Source: Nitrospina sp. LS_NOB (GTDB lineage: Bacteria > Nitrospinota > Nitrospinia > Nitrospinales > VA-1). From it: a stretch of 64,000 bases of DNA. The position numbers were made by a program, and so were the translations under genes. Below, piece by piece: positions 47,888-56,368 of this stretch. Within the stretch, counting starts at the first letter, position 1. Each line of letters starts with the position of its first letter. The stretch is from assembly GCA_001542995.1 (NCBI GenBank), contig LFLA01000014.1, positions 124,001 through 188,000 of the forward strand, given 5' to 3'. The notes beneath the pieces were generated by a model. The model was not told the DNA's origin. It saw only the letters and a program-made list of their open reading frames with translations, and made no database searches.

Positions 47888-48283
47888 TTAAACTCTGAAC
47901 TTCAAGGACGTCAGCTTTATCAGGTCCGTAGAGTTTCTGAGGGCTTTTTCACCATCCTCGGAAATGTCATTGACCACCAACTGCAAACTGCGCAGGCTGG
48001 GTAAATTTTTCGACGTCGCAAGATAGGTGGCCCCCACATCACTGATACTGTTTGAAGCCAAATTGAGAGTTCTCAGATTGGCAAACATTGTTGATTCGGC
48101 AATGGCCTTGACCCCTTCATCGCCAATACTATTCTGCGAAAGATCCAAAGCCCGGATGCCCTTCATAGTTTCATGCTGAGCCAACTCTTTCGCACCCACC
48201 TCTCTCAAGAATTGCGCCTTCAAGCTCAGCACTTGCCCGTCCTTGCTCAGCCGGTCCCGGATCAACTCATCCAAATTTGCCAT
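47888..48283 (-). CDS. Leucine-rich-repeat protein (ribonuclease-inhibitor type)
   Basis: 131 residues with three to four LRRs of the RI type: IRALDLSQNSIGDEGVKAI, LRTLNLASNSISDVGATYL, LRSLQLVVNDISEDGEKAL, then LTSLKFRV. No signal peptide. The N-terminal ~35 residues are helical (MANLDELIRDRLSKDGQ). Such small LRR proteins act as protein-binding scaffolds. It starts 12 bases downstream of the TPR gene stop, within the radical SAM-TPR-LRR run. Confidence 0.82.
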   Translation of the reverse strand: MANLDELIRDRLSKDGQVLSLKAQFLREVGAKELAQHETMKGIRALDLSQNSIGDEGVKAIAESTMFANLRTLNLASNSISDVGATYLATSKNLPSLRSLQLVVNDISEDGEKALRNSTDLIKLTSLKFRV

Positions 48284-48295
48284 AACATTCTCCCC

Positions 48296-49120
48296 CTACC
48301 CGGTACCCGGGATTTCCTTAGCTACAAATCCGTATTCATCGTAGATGCTGTAACCTTCCTGAAGCATCTTTTTCCCATATTTGACCATCAGGTTGGCCTG
48401 GCTGTGACTAGGATCAATATCGACAGTTTTCTTCAAATACTTCAATCCCTTTTTGATATCTTTGACTTCGTCGCCATAATTATCAATTTGCCGGGCTTTA
48501 TCAAACAAATCGGAGGCCCACTTGTAATAAACCGTGGCAATTTGTTGAGGGGCATTCTGGCTGATATAGTCGATAATTTCTTCATCCGCCTTCAACTTCG
48601 GAATATCCTGGACAGCCGCCTCAAACTCGCGCAGGGGAATGGCATAATCGTCATCCGTCACCGAAGAAATCTGTGCGCCGGCCCTGTGCTGGGAATGCAG
48701 ACCCACAGAACTTTTAACCACTGTGGACTGAATCCCCGACATCAACTGGTGGTAATAAAGGTTGCCGATGCCGAAATGGATGATGGCGCTGAATTCCTGT
48801 TTTACATCCAGCAACAAGGCCTGCTCAAAAGATTCCTGGGCATCGTCCATCTGCCCCAGTTCCGAGAGGGCTTCACCCATATTGTAATGATGGACACAGT
48901 TATCCGGCTCTTCCTCAATCTGGCGCTTGAATTCCTGGATCTGGGCTTCAAGGTCAAACTCAACCTCTTCCTCCTCCTCGTCAAACTCCGAAACTTCAGC
49001 CTCTTCAGAGTCTTCAGCCGCAAGAGACTGGTCAGCCTCAAGCTGGGAAGGGTCTTCAGCATTTTCCAGCGGTTGCCCGGCTTCGTCCTCCGATTCAGTT
49101 TTTTTTTCGTCTTCACTCAT
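48296..49120 (-). CDS. TPR protein with acidic N-terminal tail
   Basis: 274 residues from ATG 49120 (MSEDEKKTES). Residues 1-~65 are mostly Glu/Asp/Ser, then TPR-type helices (CVHHYNMGEALSELGQMDDA, FEQALLLD) and a C-terminal TPR pair (GLKYLKKTVDIDPSHSQANL). The middle segment (SSVGLHSQHRAGAQISSVTD) is not TPR-like. No signal peptide. Placed 2 bases after the radical SAM stop, so tightly linked to it; possibly it presents the substrate to that enzyme. Confidence 0.82.
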   Translation of the reverse strand: MSEDEKKTESEDEAGQPLENAEDPSQLEADQSLAAEDSEEAEVSEFDEEEEEVEFDLEAQIQEFKRQIEEEPDNCVHHYNMGEALSELGQMDDAQESFEQALLLDVKQEFSAIIHFGIGNLYYHQLMSGIQSTVVKSSVGLHSQHRAGAQISSVTDDDYAIPLREFEAAVQDIPKLKADEEIIDYISQNAPQQIATVYYKWASDLFDKARQIDNYGDEVKDIKKGLKYLKKTVDIDPSHSQANLMVKYGKKMLQEGYSIYDEYGFVAKEIPGTG

Positions 49121-49122
49121 AA

Positions 49123-50142
49123 TCAGACACAATAAGGGGGAATCCCTTCTTCCACCCATTCTCCCGCTTTGCCATTGTTTATGTTCTGACGATTTTTTAT
49201 CGCGCCTGAAACCATCTTTTTCCGAGACACTTCTACCTGCTTCATAATTTCATCCGGCGAATCGTTTAAGAGATTGCCAAACTTGGGCTGACACTTTAGA
49301 TTGCCCACATCACAACAAGGAGTTATCTCCCCGGTTTGCTGGACGGTGACAATCTCGATGGTACCACGAGGAATGGTGCATTCCAGATGGTTAATATCCC
49401 GGGGGAAAGGCTGGGCATTCATGGCCCGCTCGCCATTTTTATCGACATAAAACCCCGGGATCATATTCAGCCCAAAAGTAAAGTTGTCCGTACAAATATA
49501 ATTTTCAACGCCTTCCATATGCTTTAAAAATGCGCCTTCATCACATTCCGGATTTTCTCGCAAAAGACTTTCAAGCTTCGCGCGATAAATCCCAAGTAGA
49601 GACAGGACGGAATCAAATTTCTTTTCCTGTTCCCCAAAAAACGTGAGCAAAATTTTGATCTGGCTCAACAAGTCCGACACTTTTTCAAAGATCATGTTGA
49701 CGATCAATTCGTCCTGCAGTCCCAGAATCTCTTTAAGAAGTGGTTTTTGTCGCGACTCCCAAACGGTTGGGTACAACGTGAAGTCCACCCGTCCGGATAA
49801 TTTCATGATTTCAACCAACCTTAGCCACCGCTGAGATTTTGCTGAGCTAATGTCCAAGTTGGTGTGGATGCGTACATTTGGCGTCAGCGTCCTGAATATC
49901 TTAAAAATTTCAACGATATGAGGATTTTGTGAAGGCTCCCCACCGGTCAGATTAATTTCCCTCTTGGCCAACTCGTGAAACACCTCCAACTGGAGGATTT
50001 TATCCACCATGACCTGAGCCTGCTCCGGCATTAAATGCCAATCGCTCTTGGGTATCTTGCTAAGTGGTTCGTAGACATGACAATACTGGCACTCATCTCG
50101 CACATAGCGATTACAATTGGCTTCGGCAAAAATATTTATCAT
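49123..50142 (-). CDS. Radical SAM enzyme with CX7CX2C motif (paralogue 1)
   Basis: 339 residues. The N-terminus NIFAEANCNRYVRDECQYCH has cysteines spaced C-X7-C-X2-C instead of CX3CX2C. EINLTGGEPSQNP supplies the SAM-binding GGE, and IHTNLDI the next strand. Near the C-terminus PCCDVGNLKC gives three more Cys, as in auxiliary-cluster (SPASM-like) enzymes, and the protein ends GIPPYC. Closely related to the gene at 57904-58911. Function unknown; modification of a protein or peptide from this locus is inferred from the auxiliary Cys and the neighbours. Confidence 0.82.
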   Translation of the reverse strand: MINIFAEANCNRYVRDECQYCHVYEPLSKIPKSDWHLMPEQAQVMVDKILQLEVFHELAKREINLTGGEPSQNPHIVEIFKIFRTLTPNVRIHTNLDISSAKSQRWLRLVEIMKLSGRVDFTLYPTVWESRQKPLLKEILGLQDELIVNMIFEKVSDLLSQIKILLTFFGEQEKKFDSVLSLLGIYRAKLESLLRENPECDEGAFLKHMEGVENYICTDNFTFGLNMIPGFYVDKNGERAMNAQPFPRDINHLECTIPRGTIEIVTVQQTGEITPCCDVGNLKCQPKFGNLLNDSPDEIMKQVEVSRKKMVSGAIKNRQNINNGKAGEWVEEGIPPYCV

Positions 50143-50215
50143 AGCCTTACCTCTAAACCTGTGACCGGTGTATTGTCCTCCTGGAAAACAACCTGCTGAT
50201 CGCGCAAACTTATTG

Positions 50216-50860
50216 CTATTGAGTAGTATTCTCTGAATCTGTATCCAGAACAGCCCGAACCGGCCTGATGGTTGACAAAGAAAGGCTCGGCCCCCCTCTC
50301 ATGCTGGGGTAAGTTTTGCCCCGGATATAATTAAATCCCCATGCATACTTGTCCTTATAAACCTCACTGGACCAGAAACAACAGCTGGAATAACCGAAGA
50401 TGGGGTCAATATGAATCACATTTTCGGTCCAATAATATTTCCAGGGGACATCCTTACCTTCCTCGTAGAGGAATTCCAGTTCTTCACGGGTCGGCAAGCG
50501 CCAGTCCGAATAACTGGCGAAGGCTTCCTTATTGAAGTTTTCGAGGTAAGTTTGCGCGTCATCCCAGTTGATCCAAATCTTTTTTTCCTGGTAGATATCA
50601 ATCTGCTTCCACATCAACTTTTTTTTCAAGTCGGTCACAGTTCCATCTTTATTATCCCGGAATCTCGGATCATTAGAAGGCTTCAGTTCCGGCTTTTCTG
50701 CAGTGAGGGAAAGAATCTGGCCGCCAAAAATCTCATCGGTACTGCTGTTGCCAGAATCAGCCTGTACCGCACTCCCCGCACACACTGCCAACAGCAAAAA
50801 AGCAACCCGCAGGGGTTGGATCAAAAGGCGAAAAAAACGAATCATGTCTTTTGGAATCAT
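50216..50860 (-). CDS. Exported DUF1566 domain protein
   Basis: 214 residues. The only DUF1566 protein here with a clear signal peptide (LIQPLRVAFLLLAVCAGSAVQA). After ~35 linker residues the domain follows: DNKDGTVTDLKKKLMWKQID, FASYSDWRLPTREELEFLYE, GYSSCCFWSSEVYKD, TIRPVRAVLD. A unique CC pair is present in the core. Probably periplasmic. It lies between the radical SAM and NHL genes. Confidence 0.85.
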   Translation of the reverse strand: MIPKDMIRFFRLLIQPLRVAFLLLAVCAGSAVQADSGNSSTDEIFGGQILSLTAEKPELKPSNDPRFRDNKDGTVTDLKKKLMWKQIDIYQEKKIWINWDDAQTYLENFNKEAFASYSDWRLPTREELEFLYEEGKDVPWKYYWTENVIHIDPIFGYSSCCFWSSEVYKDKYAWGFNYIRGKTYPSMRGGPSLSLSTIRPVRAVLDTDSENTTQ

Positions 50861-50896
50861 TTAAAGGCTTCCTAAAATCAGACCTGCTAATAATAG

Positions 50897-51892
50897 CTAC
50901 TCTTCCTGCGGGGCCCAGTCTGGCTCCCAGGACAGGCAAATTCCGGAGGGATTTAAAAATTGCCCCGGATCCTTACCGACAATGCCCCATTTGGAAACAA
51001 AGTTCAGGTCCGGGTCAAACTTCTGGATTCTCTGGTTCAAAGTATCGACGACAAACACGTATCCATAAGGATCTTCCACCACCGAAACGGGACAGTTGAA
51101 CTGACCGTCGCGCTTGCCAGCCTCGCCAAGAATGTCGAGGGAGTGCCCCTCCCGATCAAAAAGCTGTAACCGGTTCTGACTTTTTTCGGCCACAATGATG
51201 GTGCCATCTCTTCGCACGGCTATCCCGGTGGGAAAATTCAACCGGCCCGGCTCGAATCCATACTCACCAAACTTGGACAGGTATTGTCCGTCCTCATTAA
51301 AAATCTGAATGCGCTGGTTGTCCCGGTCGGCCACATAAATATTGCCTTCCCGATCCAATGTCAGACCAACGGGAAATTTCATGAATCCGTCGAAGTTCCC
51401 GGCAAATCCAAAGCTGATGATAAAATTACCATCGCTGTCATACCTTTTGACACAATGGTTGGAAGTGTCCGCCACCAGGATGGTCCCGGTGGGTTCCGCG
51501 ACAATTTCCTCCGGCATATAAAACTTTTCCTGTCCCCAGCCTTCACTGCCAAGCTCAAGAAAGAAATCTCCATCCGGGTCAAACTTTTGTAGCCGATGAC
51601 AACCGGTATCGACAACCCAAATATAACCCTCGTTATCCACGGCCACTCCACTTGGAGTCTTAAATTCTCCGGGGAGATAAGGGGGCCGGGTACCGCCGGA
51701 TTTACCAAAACACATCAGAAATTTCCCATTGCCGTCGAATTTCTGGATTCGGTCATTGCCCGAATCTGCCACCCAGACATAAAGCTGACTATGATCAACC
51801 TGAGGACTCTCTTCAGGTAGAGTCTCTTCGACACCGGCTACTTCCAGCGCCTGAGACGGAGCGTCCTCGCTGTTTTCCGTATTATCTTCCAC
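50897..51892 (-). CDS. NHL-repeat beta-propeller protein with acidic N-terminus
   Basis: About 332 residues from GTG 51892 (a TTG lies just before); gagagg sits upstream. After an acidic ~40-residue tail, six NHL repeats follow, each with V.D..N.RIQ.F: YVWVADSGNDRIQKFDGNG, WVVDTGCHRLQKFD, LVADTSNHCVKRYD, YVADRDNQRIQIFNEDG, IVAEKSQNRLQLFDREG, FVVDTLNQRIQKFD. Predicted six-bladed propeller for protein binding. No signal peptide. A terminator separates it from the upstream gene. Confidence 0.88.
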   Translation of the reverse strand: MEDNTENSEDAPSQALEVAGVEETLPEESPQVDHSQLYVWVADSGNDRIQKFDGNGKFLMCFGKSGGTRPPYLPGEFKTPSGVAVDNEGYIWVVDTGCHRLQKFDPDGDFFLELGSEGWGQEKFYMPEEIVAEPTGTILVADTSNHCVKRYDSDGNFIISFGFAGNFDGFMKFPVGLTLDREGNIYVADRDNQRIQIFNEDGQYLSKFGEYGFEPGRLNFPTGIAVRRDGTIIVAEKSQNRLQLFDREGHSLDILGEAGKRDGQFNCPVSVVEDPYGYVFVVDTLNQRIQKFDPDLNFVSKWGIVGKDPGQFLNPSGICLSWEPDWAPQEE

Positions 51893-51941
51893 CAAAACAA
51901 ACCTCTCTTCCCAAAACCGGGAAAAAATCAAGCTCCAATAA

Positions 51942-51962
51942 GAAAAAGCCCCGAAAGGGGCT
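51942..51962 (-). terminator. Rho-independent terminator upstream of the NHL gene
   Basis: AGCCCC gaaa GGGGCT hairpin; on the reverse strand TTTTTCTT follows. It would end the 52061-52684 transcript. Confidence 0.7.
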
Positions 51963-52060
51963 CTTCCGCACCACACATTACACTTATCGTTCCAGGCAAT
52001 TCCAAGATTATCTAAATAAACTGCAAAGCGTTTTTCAAAATAGCGCCAAGCCCCATTTAT

Positions 52061-52684
52061 TTATCTTATCAGGAACCCTTTCACATCCAGAATCTGGTAT
52101 TCGAAATTACAGGTTTTTTGAAGTTCGTCGAGCCTTTCATTCCAGTTCTGTTTGAAATTATCCAGGCTTTCAGACTTGGGTTTCTTTTTCATCAGGCCGA
52201 CTTCACGATATAGCGGCTTCACCATATTCTTGAAGACCAGTTGAATGATGTTTCGAAGGTTAAGAATACATTGTTTGGTCACCTCTTCCCGAGTCACGCC
52301 ATCGACCTTTTCAAGAAGGCGCAGGAACGACTGGATCGTGGTGATCTGAACTGTGTAGCTTTCAGCCAACCTGTGGTCGTATTTCAAACCGCAATCAATG
52401 TAAGCTGGCATGAGATACATACCAACATGGTGATCGAATTTGACAGAAAGAGTGATCAGCTTTTGCAGATAATCGACTTCGCGCAAATCCTCTTCTTCTT
52501 CTTCACCTTCAGCCAGTTCTTTGGTGGCTTTTTCTTTTTCCTTTTGAAGCTCGAGTTTGATCTTTTCCAGCTCGCTCAAATCAGAAAGATGATCGACCTC
52601 TTTCTCTTCTTTTTCTTCAGCAGTATCTTCCGACGAGCCTTCCGGCCCGGCGTTTTCCTTAGTTTCAGTATCCTGTTCGCTCAA
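52061..52684 (-). CDS. Acidic-tailed helical hypothetical protein
   Basis: 207 residues from TTG 52684 (MSEQDTETKENAG), with ggag 7 bases upstream; the next in-frame ATG, 21 bases further, lacks a ribosome site. Residues 1-~70 are acidic and coiled (KIKLELQKEKEKATKELAEG), followed by a compact helical domain (FDHHVGMYLMPAYIDCGLKY ... IIQLVFKNMVKPLYREVG). No known family. Its acidic MSE- start resembles the TPR, NHL and DUF1566 tails of this locus. First gene of the reverse-strand run. Confidence 0.68.
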   Translation of the reverse strand: MSEQDTETKENAGPEGSSEDTAEEKEEKEVDHLSDLSELEKIKLELQKEKEKATKELAEGEEEEEDLREVDYLQKLITLSVKFDHHVGMYLMPAYIDCGLKYDHRLAESYTVQITTIQSFLRLLEKVDGVTREEVTKQCILNLRNIIQLVFKNMVKPLYREVGLMKKKPKSESLDNFKQNWNERLDELQKTCNFEYQILDVKGFLIR

Positions 52685-52785
52685 CGCAAGTCTCCTTCCT
52701 GACAAGGGTAAAACAATAAACCAATACTTTTAAAAGAGTTCTTTGGGAATTTACCCGTAAGTATAATCCTTTTTCCGGGAAAGTG

Positions 52786-53120
52786 TCAACCACCACTCCG
52801 CGTGGGGCGAGAGGGCAATAACTTTCGCTGGCTAGCAAGAATTTATCCCGGCATAATGAACCCTTGCCCAATTGCCACCCCTGCCAAGGGGAGCCACAGG
52901 GGCAGATAGCACAGCTTTATTGGGCTAACAACAGGTCAGTTCGGCAAAACGAGCCCTTGGTCAATTCCCTCCCACGGGAGTGGGCCATTAACCGCAGGAC
53001 AAGAGGGGGGTAAGAAAAACCTGCGGAGTATGAATGGGTACAATGAGCATGAGCATTTTGAGCTGAGAAAAACGGTTTCTCTCCAGACAAAGCTGTTACC
53101 AGTTGCCTCTACGGCTAGCA
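52786..53120. repeat. Gap filled with degraded repeat family A copies
   Basis: Contains actccgcgtggggcgagag, gcaataactttcgctggcta, attgccacccc, several short inverted blocks (cccctgccaaggggag; tcccacgggagtggg) and ctacggctagcagttgaca. Separates the divergent reverse and forward runs, so promoters for both must lie here; none is clear. Confidence 0.55.
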
Positions 53121-53240
53121 GTTGACAGTTCTGTCCAGTGGGTATACTCTTTTTCTATACAAAACCTGATTTATATAAGGTTAACCGTTTCCACCGGGGG
53201 AGAAAGACCCCCATGTTGGAACATGAAAGAGTTTGAAATC

Positions 53241-55037
53241 ATGAAAACCGCTCTCCTGTTTCCACCACAATGGTACCCCAGCCAGCCCTATCTCGCCCTG
53301 CCTACCTTGAAGGCCCATCTGGAATCCAAAGGCCATGAGGTAGACCAGTTCGATTTCAATATAGAAAGTTATGAAATTTTCCTGTCCAAGGACTATCTGG
53401 CTCAATGTGTGGAACTCGTGCGGCAACGGCTGTCCACCCCCGCCTACACGACCGAGGAACAGGAAGCCAAAACTGTGTACCGGGATATTCTAGCGGACAC
53501 CGGTTTTCTCGACTCCGTTCTCAACGAAGTGGAAGACGCCAAAAATGTTCTGCGGGATGAAGAACGGTTTTTTCAGTTTGAAACTTATAAGAAAGCCTAC
53601 ACCACACTAAAAATTGCCATGAAGCTCATTTCCTACGCCCACCATCCCAGTCGGCTGGATCTGGACTCCTTTTTCATGCTGGGAAATCCGGAAGAGAACC
53701 TTTCTGGTATTCTCTCGGCCACGGCGGACACGGTTCGGAATCCTTTCATTCGCATGTATGAAGATTACCTGCTTGAGAAAGTCCCTTGGAACGATTATGG
53801 GCTAGTGGGATTATCCATCATCCACATCGGGCAGGTCATACCCGGCCTGACGCTGGCGCGTCTGTTGCGCAAACGCTTTGAACATCTGCATATCGTCATC
53901 GGCGGGAGCGTGTTCAACCGTCACGCCGACCTGCTCGACAACAAACAGGCTTTGTTTGAGGAATTTTTTCACAGCGTGATCATCTCCGAAGGCGAGAAAC
54001 CTTTAGAAGAGTTGGTCAGCCATCTCAAAGCCAGTAAACCCCTGACAACCATTCCCAACCTGATTTATATGGAAGGGCAAAAAGTTATTCATAATACTAA
54101 AACCGAAGCCCTGCCTTATGAGCAATTGGTGTGCCCGACCTTCGACCAGTTGCCGCTGGAAAAATATTTAATGCCCTACCCGGTACTGCCCTATATGTCG
54201 AGCCGTGGTTGCTATTGGGGGAAATGCACGTTCTGCACCCATAGTTTTATCTATGACTCGTATTACCGCAAAGCAAATGAAACCCGGGTGGCTGAAGAAC
54301 TCGCCCATCTCGCAAAAAAATACAACACCAAATATTTCACGTTTTCGGACGAAGCCATATCCCCCAACGCTTTCAACCGCATGTCGAAGGCTATTCTGAA
54401 ACAGGGCGTGGAGATGCGCTCATTGGGAATGCTCAAGTTTGAGTCCGGGGACAAGGAAACTCCTGAACTGTTTGAAGATATCTATAAGGCCGGATTCCTC
54501 ATGCTGTTTTTCGGGCTGGAAAGTGCTAACGACCGCATTCTTTCCATCATCGAAAAAGGTTGCGATCAGGATACAGAACGGAGCGTGCTGAAAAACAGTT
54601 CCGACGCCGGCATCTGGAATCATCTCTACCTGTTTTTCGGGTTCCCCACAGAAGAGCGCGAAGAAGCGGAGGACACCATCCAGTTTGCCGTGGAAAACTC
54701 GGAAATCGGTACCGGCACTATCCATTCTGTCGGCCAGTCCATCTTCGCGCTGGAGAAGGATTCCGCCATCTTCCACAATCCGGGCAAATTTAAAATCGAC
54801 CGCATCATTCATGATCCCGATCGGGACATGGCCATCGTGTTCGATTTTGATATCAACGCAGGAATGCCTCGGGACGAAGTGATGGAGGTCTACGAACACT
54901 TCGACTCCGTAATAGATGAGACCTTCCCCTCCCGCAATGTCTGGAATTACCTGTCGCGCGAGCACTTCCTGCTCTATCTCGACCACTTCGGCAAAGAAGA
55001 AATCCTCAACATGGCTAAAACGACAGTCACTCCTTAA
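53241..55037 (+). CDS. B12-binding-type radical SAM protein
   Basis: 598 residues from ATG 53241 (MKTALLFPPQWYPSQPYLAL). N-terminal Rossmann-like cobalamin-binding region (LPTLKAHLESKGHEVDQFDF; VGLSIIHIGQVIPGLTLARL; HIVIGGSVFNRH), then the radical SAM core with MSSRGCYWGKCTFCTH, i.e. CX4CX2C, and FGLESANDRIL. The usual B12-binding DXHXXG is not evident. Members of this family methylate or rearrange unactivated carbons; the substrate is unknown. First gene of the forward run that ends with the second CX7CX2C radical SAM gene. Confidence 0.87.
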   Translation: MKTALLFPPQWYPSQPYLALPTLKAHLESKGHEVDQFDFNIESYEIFLSKDYLAQCVELVRQRLSTPAYTTEEQEAKTVYRDILADTGFLDSVLNEVEDAKNVLRDEERFFQFETYKKAYTTLKIAMKLISYAHHPSRLDLDSFFMLGNPEENLSGILSATADTVRNPFIRMYEDYLLEKVPWNDYGLVGLSIIHIGQVIPGLTLARLLRKRFEHLHIVIGGSVFNRHADLLDNKQALFEEFFHSVIISEGEKPLEELVSHLKASKPLTTIPNLIYMEGQKVIHNTKTEALPYEQLVCPTFDQLPLEKYLMPYPVLPYMSSRGCYWGKCTFCTHSFIYDSYYRKANETRVAEELAHLAKKYNTKYFTFSDEAISPNAFNRMSKAILKQGVEMRSLGMLKFESGDKETPELFEDIYKAGFLMLFFGLESANDRILSIIEKGCDQDTERSVLKNSSDAGIWNHLYLFFGFPTEEREEAEDTIQFAVENSEIGTGTIHSVGQSIFALEKDSAIFHNPGKFKIDRIIHDPDRDMAIVFDFDINAGMPRDEVMEVYEHFDSVIDETFPSRNVWNYLSREHFLLYLDHFGKEEILNMAKTTVTP

Positions 55038-55125
55038 CCGGCCCACTCGGCGTGGGGCCAATGTGATAACACTATACTGACGGACAAACGTTTCTGGGCT
55101 CCACGCCGAGTGGTGGTTGACAGGG
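55036..55125. repeat. Inverted pair from repeat family A
   Basis: cactcggcgtgg (55043-55054) faces ccacgccgagtgg (55101-55113), a 12-13-bp perfect inverted repeat that may also act as a terminator-like hairpin, followed by a ggttgacaggg. Confidence 0.6.
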
Positions 55126-55206
55126 TGTGGGGGATGACCTAGAATTTAGAACATCACCAATCAGATCAAACCGAATTTAGAACCTTTTACAGAGAGCGAT
55201 CCTATT

Positions 55207-56349
55207 ATGGGCGAGGCAGGCAAACCGACAGACTGGATCACGATGAAAATCGATCCTGAGATTTTTGAAGAGTTGGGGGTCCGCGACCCTGAAGAGACCA
55301 AGCGGGAAATGGCAATCACCAAAAAAACCCGTCAGGTCAATAAGGAGTTGAAAACCGACCCCGACAATGTGGATCTTCAGTTAGAACTGGCCACCTTGAT
55401 GATAGATGGTGCCAATTATGAAGAAGCCATCAAAAAACTCATAGCCATCCGCAACAAAGCCCCGAAAAACTCCCGGGTCTACAAACTGCTCGGCACTGCA
55501 TACGTGCTGTTCAATCATGAAGAGGAAGCCCTGATTGAATTGAATCGGGCCTGCGAACTGGACCCCACCGATGTAGAAAACTACTTCAATCTCGGAGGTC
55601 TCTATTTGCTCAGGGACATGTTCCCAAATGCTGCGGATGCGTTTGAAAAAGTCATTGAACTGGACCCTACCGACACAACAGCCTATGCCAACCTTGCGGC
55701 GGCTTATGACATGCTCAAATTTTATGACAAGGAAATCATCGCCCTCAGAAAAGTGTTGATGTTCAAACCGGAAGACAAGGAACTGCGCTCGGCACTGTCC
55801 AACGCTTATTTTCATGCTGGACGTCATGAAGACGCCATTGATGCCGCCCTGTGCGTGGTTGATATTGACGACAAAGACCCGCAAGGCTATTGCAACCTGG
55901 GCAGTTGCTATTCCGTGCGTAATATGATCGATGATGCCATCGCAGCTTTCAAAAAAGCCAGCGAGCTGGCACCGGACTATTCCCTGCCGCACACCAATCT
56001 GGGGACCCTTTATGCCAATATGGGTCGGCCGGAAACCGCTATCAAATCGTTCAAAACAGCGGTGACCCTGAACTCGGCGGACGCAGGAGCCTGGATGAAC
56101 CTGTATACCTGCTATAAAGATGTCGGGTTGATGGAAGACTCGCAGGCGGCTTACCGGAAGTATGAAGCGTTGATGGAAGGACCCGCGCTTGCTTCGACCG
56201 GGGCAACGGAAGGAGAGAACCCCTCAAATATCCCCGGCGGTGTTTCCCAAACCAGCAAATACGCCGGAGGTGGAGACATGGATGGAAACCAGCCTGGTAT
56301 GGAATCGTTGGCGGATGCGGATGCAGATGCAGATGCAGATTCCCGATAG
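55207..56349 (+). CDS. TPR protein with Asp-Ala repeat tail
   Basis: 380 residues, no signal peptide. About eight TPR repeats (e.g. YKLLGTAYVLFNHEEEALIE, YFNLGGLYLLRDMFPNAADA, YANLAAAYDMLKFYDKEIIA, HTNLGTLYANMGRPETAIKS) between residues 45 and 325. The C-terminus is disordered and ends in ADADADADADSR, encoded by a tandem gcggat/gcagat hexamer that could vary in copy number. Likely a scaffold or substrate-presenting partner for the neighbouring methyltransferase and radical SAM enzymes; in anammox NXR loci a TPR protein (NXR-T) promotes enzyme assembly. Confidence 0.87.
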   Translation: MGEAGKPTDWITMKIDPEIFEELGVRDPEETKREMAITKKTRQVNKELKTDPDNVDLQLELATLMIDGANYEEAIKKLIAIRNKAPKNSRVYKLLGTAYVLFNHEEEALIELNRACELDPTDVENYFNLGGLYLLRDMFPNAADAFEKVIELDPTDTTAYANLAAAYDMLKFYDKEIIALRKVLMFKPEDKELRSALSNAYFHAGRHEDAIDAALCVVDIDDKDPQGYCNLGSCYSVRNMIDDAIAAFKKASELAPDYSLPHTNLGTLYANMGRPETAIKSFKTAVTLNSADAGAWMNLYTCYKDVGLMEDSQAAYRKYEALMEGPALASTGATEGENPSNIPGGVSQTSKYAGGGDMDGNQPGMESLADADADADADSR

Positions 56350-56368
56350 GTTCCCTTGAAATCCTATC

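Noticed and set aside
48173-49135. A 320-codon forward frame opposite the TPR gene
   Set aside because: It is Leu/Phe/His-rich antisense of Glu/Asp/Lys-rich TPR sequence and has no family resemblance.
42236-50860. Diversity-generating retroelement acting on the DUF1566 genes
   Set aside because: No reverse transcriptase, no template/variable repeat pair with adenine-biased differences was seen in the window.
53100-53240. N-terminal extension of the B12-type radical SAM protein to 53103
   Set aside because: It runs through repeat-like intergenic sequence, whereas ATG 53241 begins the conserved MKTALLFPP start.
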